Shown in pieces: positions 19,207 through 20,210 of a stretch of 20,210 bases of DNA (the stretch's first letter is position 1; each line of letters begins with the position of its first letter). The stretch spans positions 1 through 20,210 of the forward strand of contig CALPMR020000022.1 of assembly GCA_943324725.2 (NCBI GenBank), written 5' to 3'. The notes under the pieces were generated by a model. That model did no database searches. It saw nothing but the letters and a program-made list of their open reading frames with translations, and was not told the origin of the DNA. The translations under genes and the position numbers were made by a program. The stretch comes from Bordetella parapertussis (GTDB lineage: Bacteria; Cyanobacteriota; Cyanobacteriia; PCC-6307; Cyanobiaceae).

Positions 19207-19373
19207 TGATGACTAAATACATAGCAATTCAAGCACTCCGCCGCCCAATAGGCTCACTACTCCGCCTAATTTTCAACAAGTTCCTTGGCGTAGCCCACCA
19301 GCGGGTTCAGCTTGCAGCCATAATAGTTGTCTCAGTAGAGCTTTTTCTGCTGAGCAAGTATTATGTTTTTTAA
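19203..19373 (+). pseudogene. GtrA-family C-terminal remnant
   Basis: The frame from ATG 19203 encodes 56 residues ending RVQLAAIIVVSVELFLLSKYYVF. That is the fourth helix and closing motif of GtrA proteins (compare FLLFRTFVF at the end of the intact GtrA at 9567-9980). The first two or three helices of a roughly 130-residue GtrA are missing, so this is a deletion remnant. Alternatively a small membrane protein is still made. The partner would have been the GT2 at 16949-17911. Confidence 0.6.
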
Positions 19374-19397
19374 AACACCAAGGCCTTCTGGCTGATC

Positions 19398-19534
19398 ATG
19401 AGTACCTCAACGGAACCATTTCCCAAGACTTCCTTTGCCTATCTTGCCAAAGCAGAAAGCCGGCACTGGTGGTTCCGAGCAAGAAACAACATCCTGATAT
19501 GGGTCCTACGCAATAAGGCGGTACCTATCAGCGT
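19398..19534 (+). pseudogene. SAM-dependent methyltransferase N-terminus, interrupted by an IS element
   Basis: From ATG 19398 the frame reads SFAYLAKAESRHWWFRARNN and then ILIWVLRNKAVPIS. The E-x-x-HWWFRARR-type block is characteristic of class I methyltransferases found in glycan clusters, where it is followed by a strand and the LExGCGTG motif. Here the expected SAM motif never appears. The frame runs into sequence belonging to the neighbouring IS3-type element and stops at 19560-19562. The exact junction is not provable; about 19535 fits an element beginning TGTTGTCC. Confidence 0.65.
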
Positions 19535-19677
19535 TGTTGTCCGCTCAAGGTGGCTTCGTTGAGCACCTTTGCGCAGCTTACTGCTTTTTGCTTTTCATGG
19601 GCCACGAGTTGATGAATGGCGCAGCATCTCAGTCTCCGCTTGGTGGTGGTTGCGTCGGCCCCTGATCGCGGCTGTTG

Positions 19678-19707
19678 CCGATGTCGCCCCAAGGGGGGCG
19701 TCATCGG
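19678..19707. repeat. inverted repeat (hairpin) downstream of the transposase stop
   Basis: CCGATGTCGCCCC at 19678-19690 and GGGGCGTCATCGG at 19695-19707 form a 13-position stem with one T-T mismatch and a four-base loop. It lies 29 bases beyond the transposase stop. No T-run follows on either strand, so it is not a standard intrinsic terminator. It may limit read-through or act in the IS end. Confidence 0.6.
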
Positions 19708-19736
19708 ACAGCCACGGGGGCCTCAACTTCTGTCTC

Positions 19737-20210
19737 TTAGAGCGGTCGTTGTTTCTCAGACCGCGGATAGTTAAACTTGACGATTTCTGGTTGCTTCCAG
19801 CAGCGTGGTGGACGGCTCCAACGATGTGGATTCTCCTGATGGGCCTTGCTATAAGTCTGCTGACGGATGGCGCAGATCGCATCGGCCTCTCCAAAGTGTC
19901 GTTGGTTTGGGGTGACGTACTTGATGCCGCTATGCCGATGCTCGCCGTTGTACCACTCCACAAAGACTTCAATCCAACAGCGCACGGTATCCAGGCTGCG
20001 AAACCGGCGCAGTGGGTAGCTCTGGTGGTATTTCATCGTTCTAAATAGTGACTCGGCATAGGCATTGTCATTGCTTACCCCTGGCCTGGAGAAAGACAGT
20101 GAAATGCCAAGCTCCCTCATTTTTGCCGCCAGCTTGAAGGATCGCATCGGCGCGCCGTTGTCCGAATGCAGAACAGCAGCAGCATCAGATGTGATGCCTT
20201 CATCTCGGCA
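19737..20210 (-). CDS. IS3-family transposase OrfB, C-terminal part (partial)
   Basis: The frame is open from the right edge (158 codons including stop). It shows the rve/DDE core: VLHSDNGAPM with the second catalytic Asp, then SRPGVSNDNAYAESLFRTMK with the catalytic Glu. The two are separated by exactly 35 residues, the D(35)E spacing of IS3-family integrase-type transposases. WYNGEHRHSGIKYVTPNQRH and the RWSRPPRCWKQP tail follow, as in full-length members. This part is intact, so the element may be active. The first Asp and OrfA lie beyond the window. Confidence 0.9.
   Translation of the reverse strand, partial: CRDEGITSDAAAVLHSDNGAPMRSFKLAAKMRELGISLSFSRPGVSNDNAYAESLFRTMKYHQSYPLRRFRSLDTVRCWIEVFVEWYNGEHRHSGIKYVTPNQRHFGEADAICAIRQQTYSKAHQENPHRWSRPPRCWKQPEIVKFNYPRSEKQRPL

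Larger units (their letters stand above)
19535..20210 (-). mobile_element. IS3-family insertion sequence, 3' part (runs off right edge)
   Basis: The segment contains the 3' part of an IS3-type transposase gene on the minus strand and about 200 bases of noncoding end. It interrupts the methyltransferase frame that starts at 19398. The outer end is placed near 19535, where TGTTGTCC could begin the terminal inverted repeat; the other end lies outside the window, so the repeat cannot be paired. A strong internal hairpin lies at 19678-19707. Confidence 0.7.

Noticed and set aside
19569..20048. Plus-strand ORF of 159 codons within the IS
   Set aside because: Antisense to the IS3-type transposase, which has clear catalytic motifs.

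Overview
The window looks like part of a high-GC picocyanobacterial chromosome (Synechococcus/Cyanobium type). The basis is a thiC with a TPP riboswitch and the cyanobacterial-style ThiC N-terminus, a RuvB with a long N-terminal extension, and a compact ruvB - TPR - M20 amidohydrolase - small membrane protein - HEAT gene run. This assignment rests on recognised protein character, not on a database search.

Layout: (1) Positions 1-2114 hold the 5' part of an unrecognised minus-strand gene, then thiC with its riboswitch, also on the minus strand. (2) Positions 2115-4076 are a gene graveyard: a frameshifted, truncated family 2 glycosyltransferase tail (minus), a fragment resembling the tail of a GT39/ArnT-like membrane transferase (plus), and a very short degenerate copy of the 3' end of the HEAT gene that lies intact about 9 kb away. 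(3) Positions 4077-9980 are a tightly packed plus-strand run of eight genes: WbqC-like, GT2 (GtrB/DPM1-like), PhyH dioxygenase, two SAM methyltransferases, a NeuD/PglD-like acyltransferase, a beta-propeller glycosidase-like protein and GtrA. Most junctions overlap by 4-8 bases. (4) Positions 9981-10773 hold a decayed IS3-family element. (5) Positions 10774-12441 encode an AT-richer, polytopic, GT-C-like membrane protein on the minus strand. (6) Positions 12578-16728 are the conserved minus-strand ruvB operon. (7) Positions 16949-19534 are a second, eroding plus-strand glycan locus: GT2, a WecD-like acetyltransferase, an unidentified ORF, a GtrA C-terminal remnant and a methyltransferase start. 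(8) From about 19535 to the right edge an IS3-family element interrupts that methyltransferase.

How the genes may work together: each glycan locus pairs a membrane-anchored GT2 with a GtrA-type membrane protein. In O-antigen glucosylation systems that pair loads a sugar onto undecaprenyl phosphate and moves it across the membrane. The methyltransferases, acyltransferases and dioxygenase would modify a sugar or another moiety. No nucleotide-sugar synthesis genes are visible in the window. The conserved ruvB operon sits between two variable surface-glycan segments with IS elements and pseudogenes, as expected of a hypervariable genomic island. No tRNA, rRNA or CRISPR array was seen.
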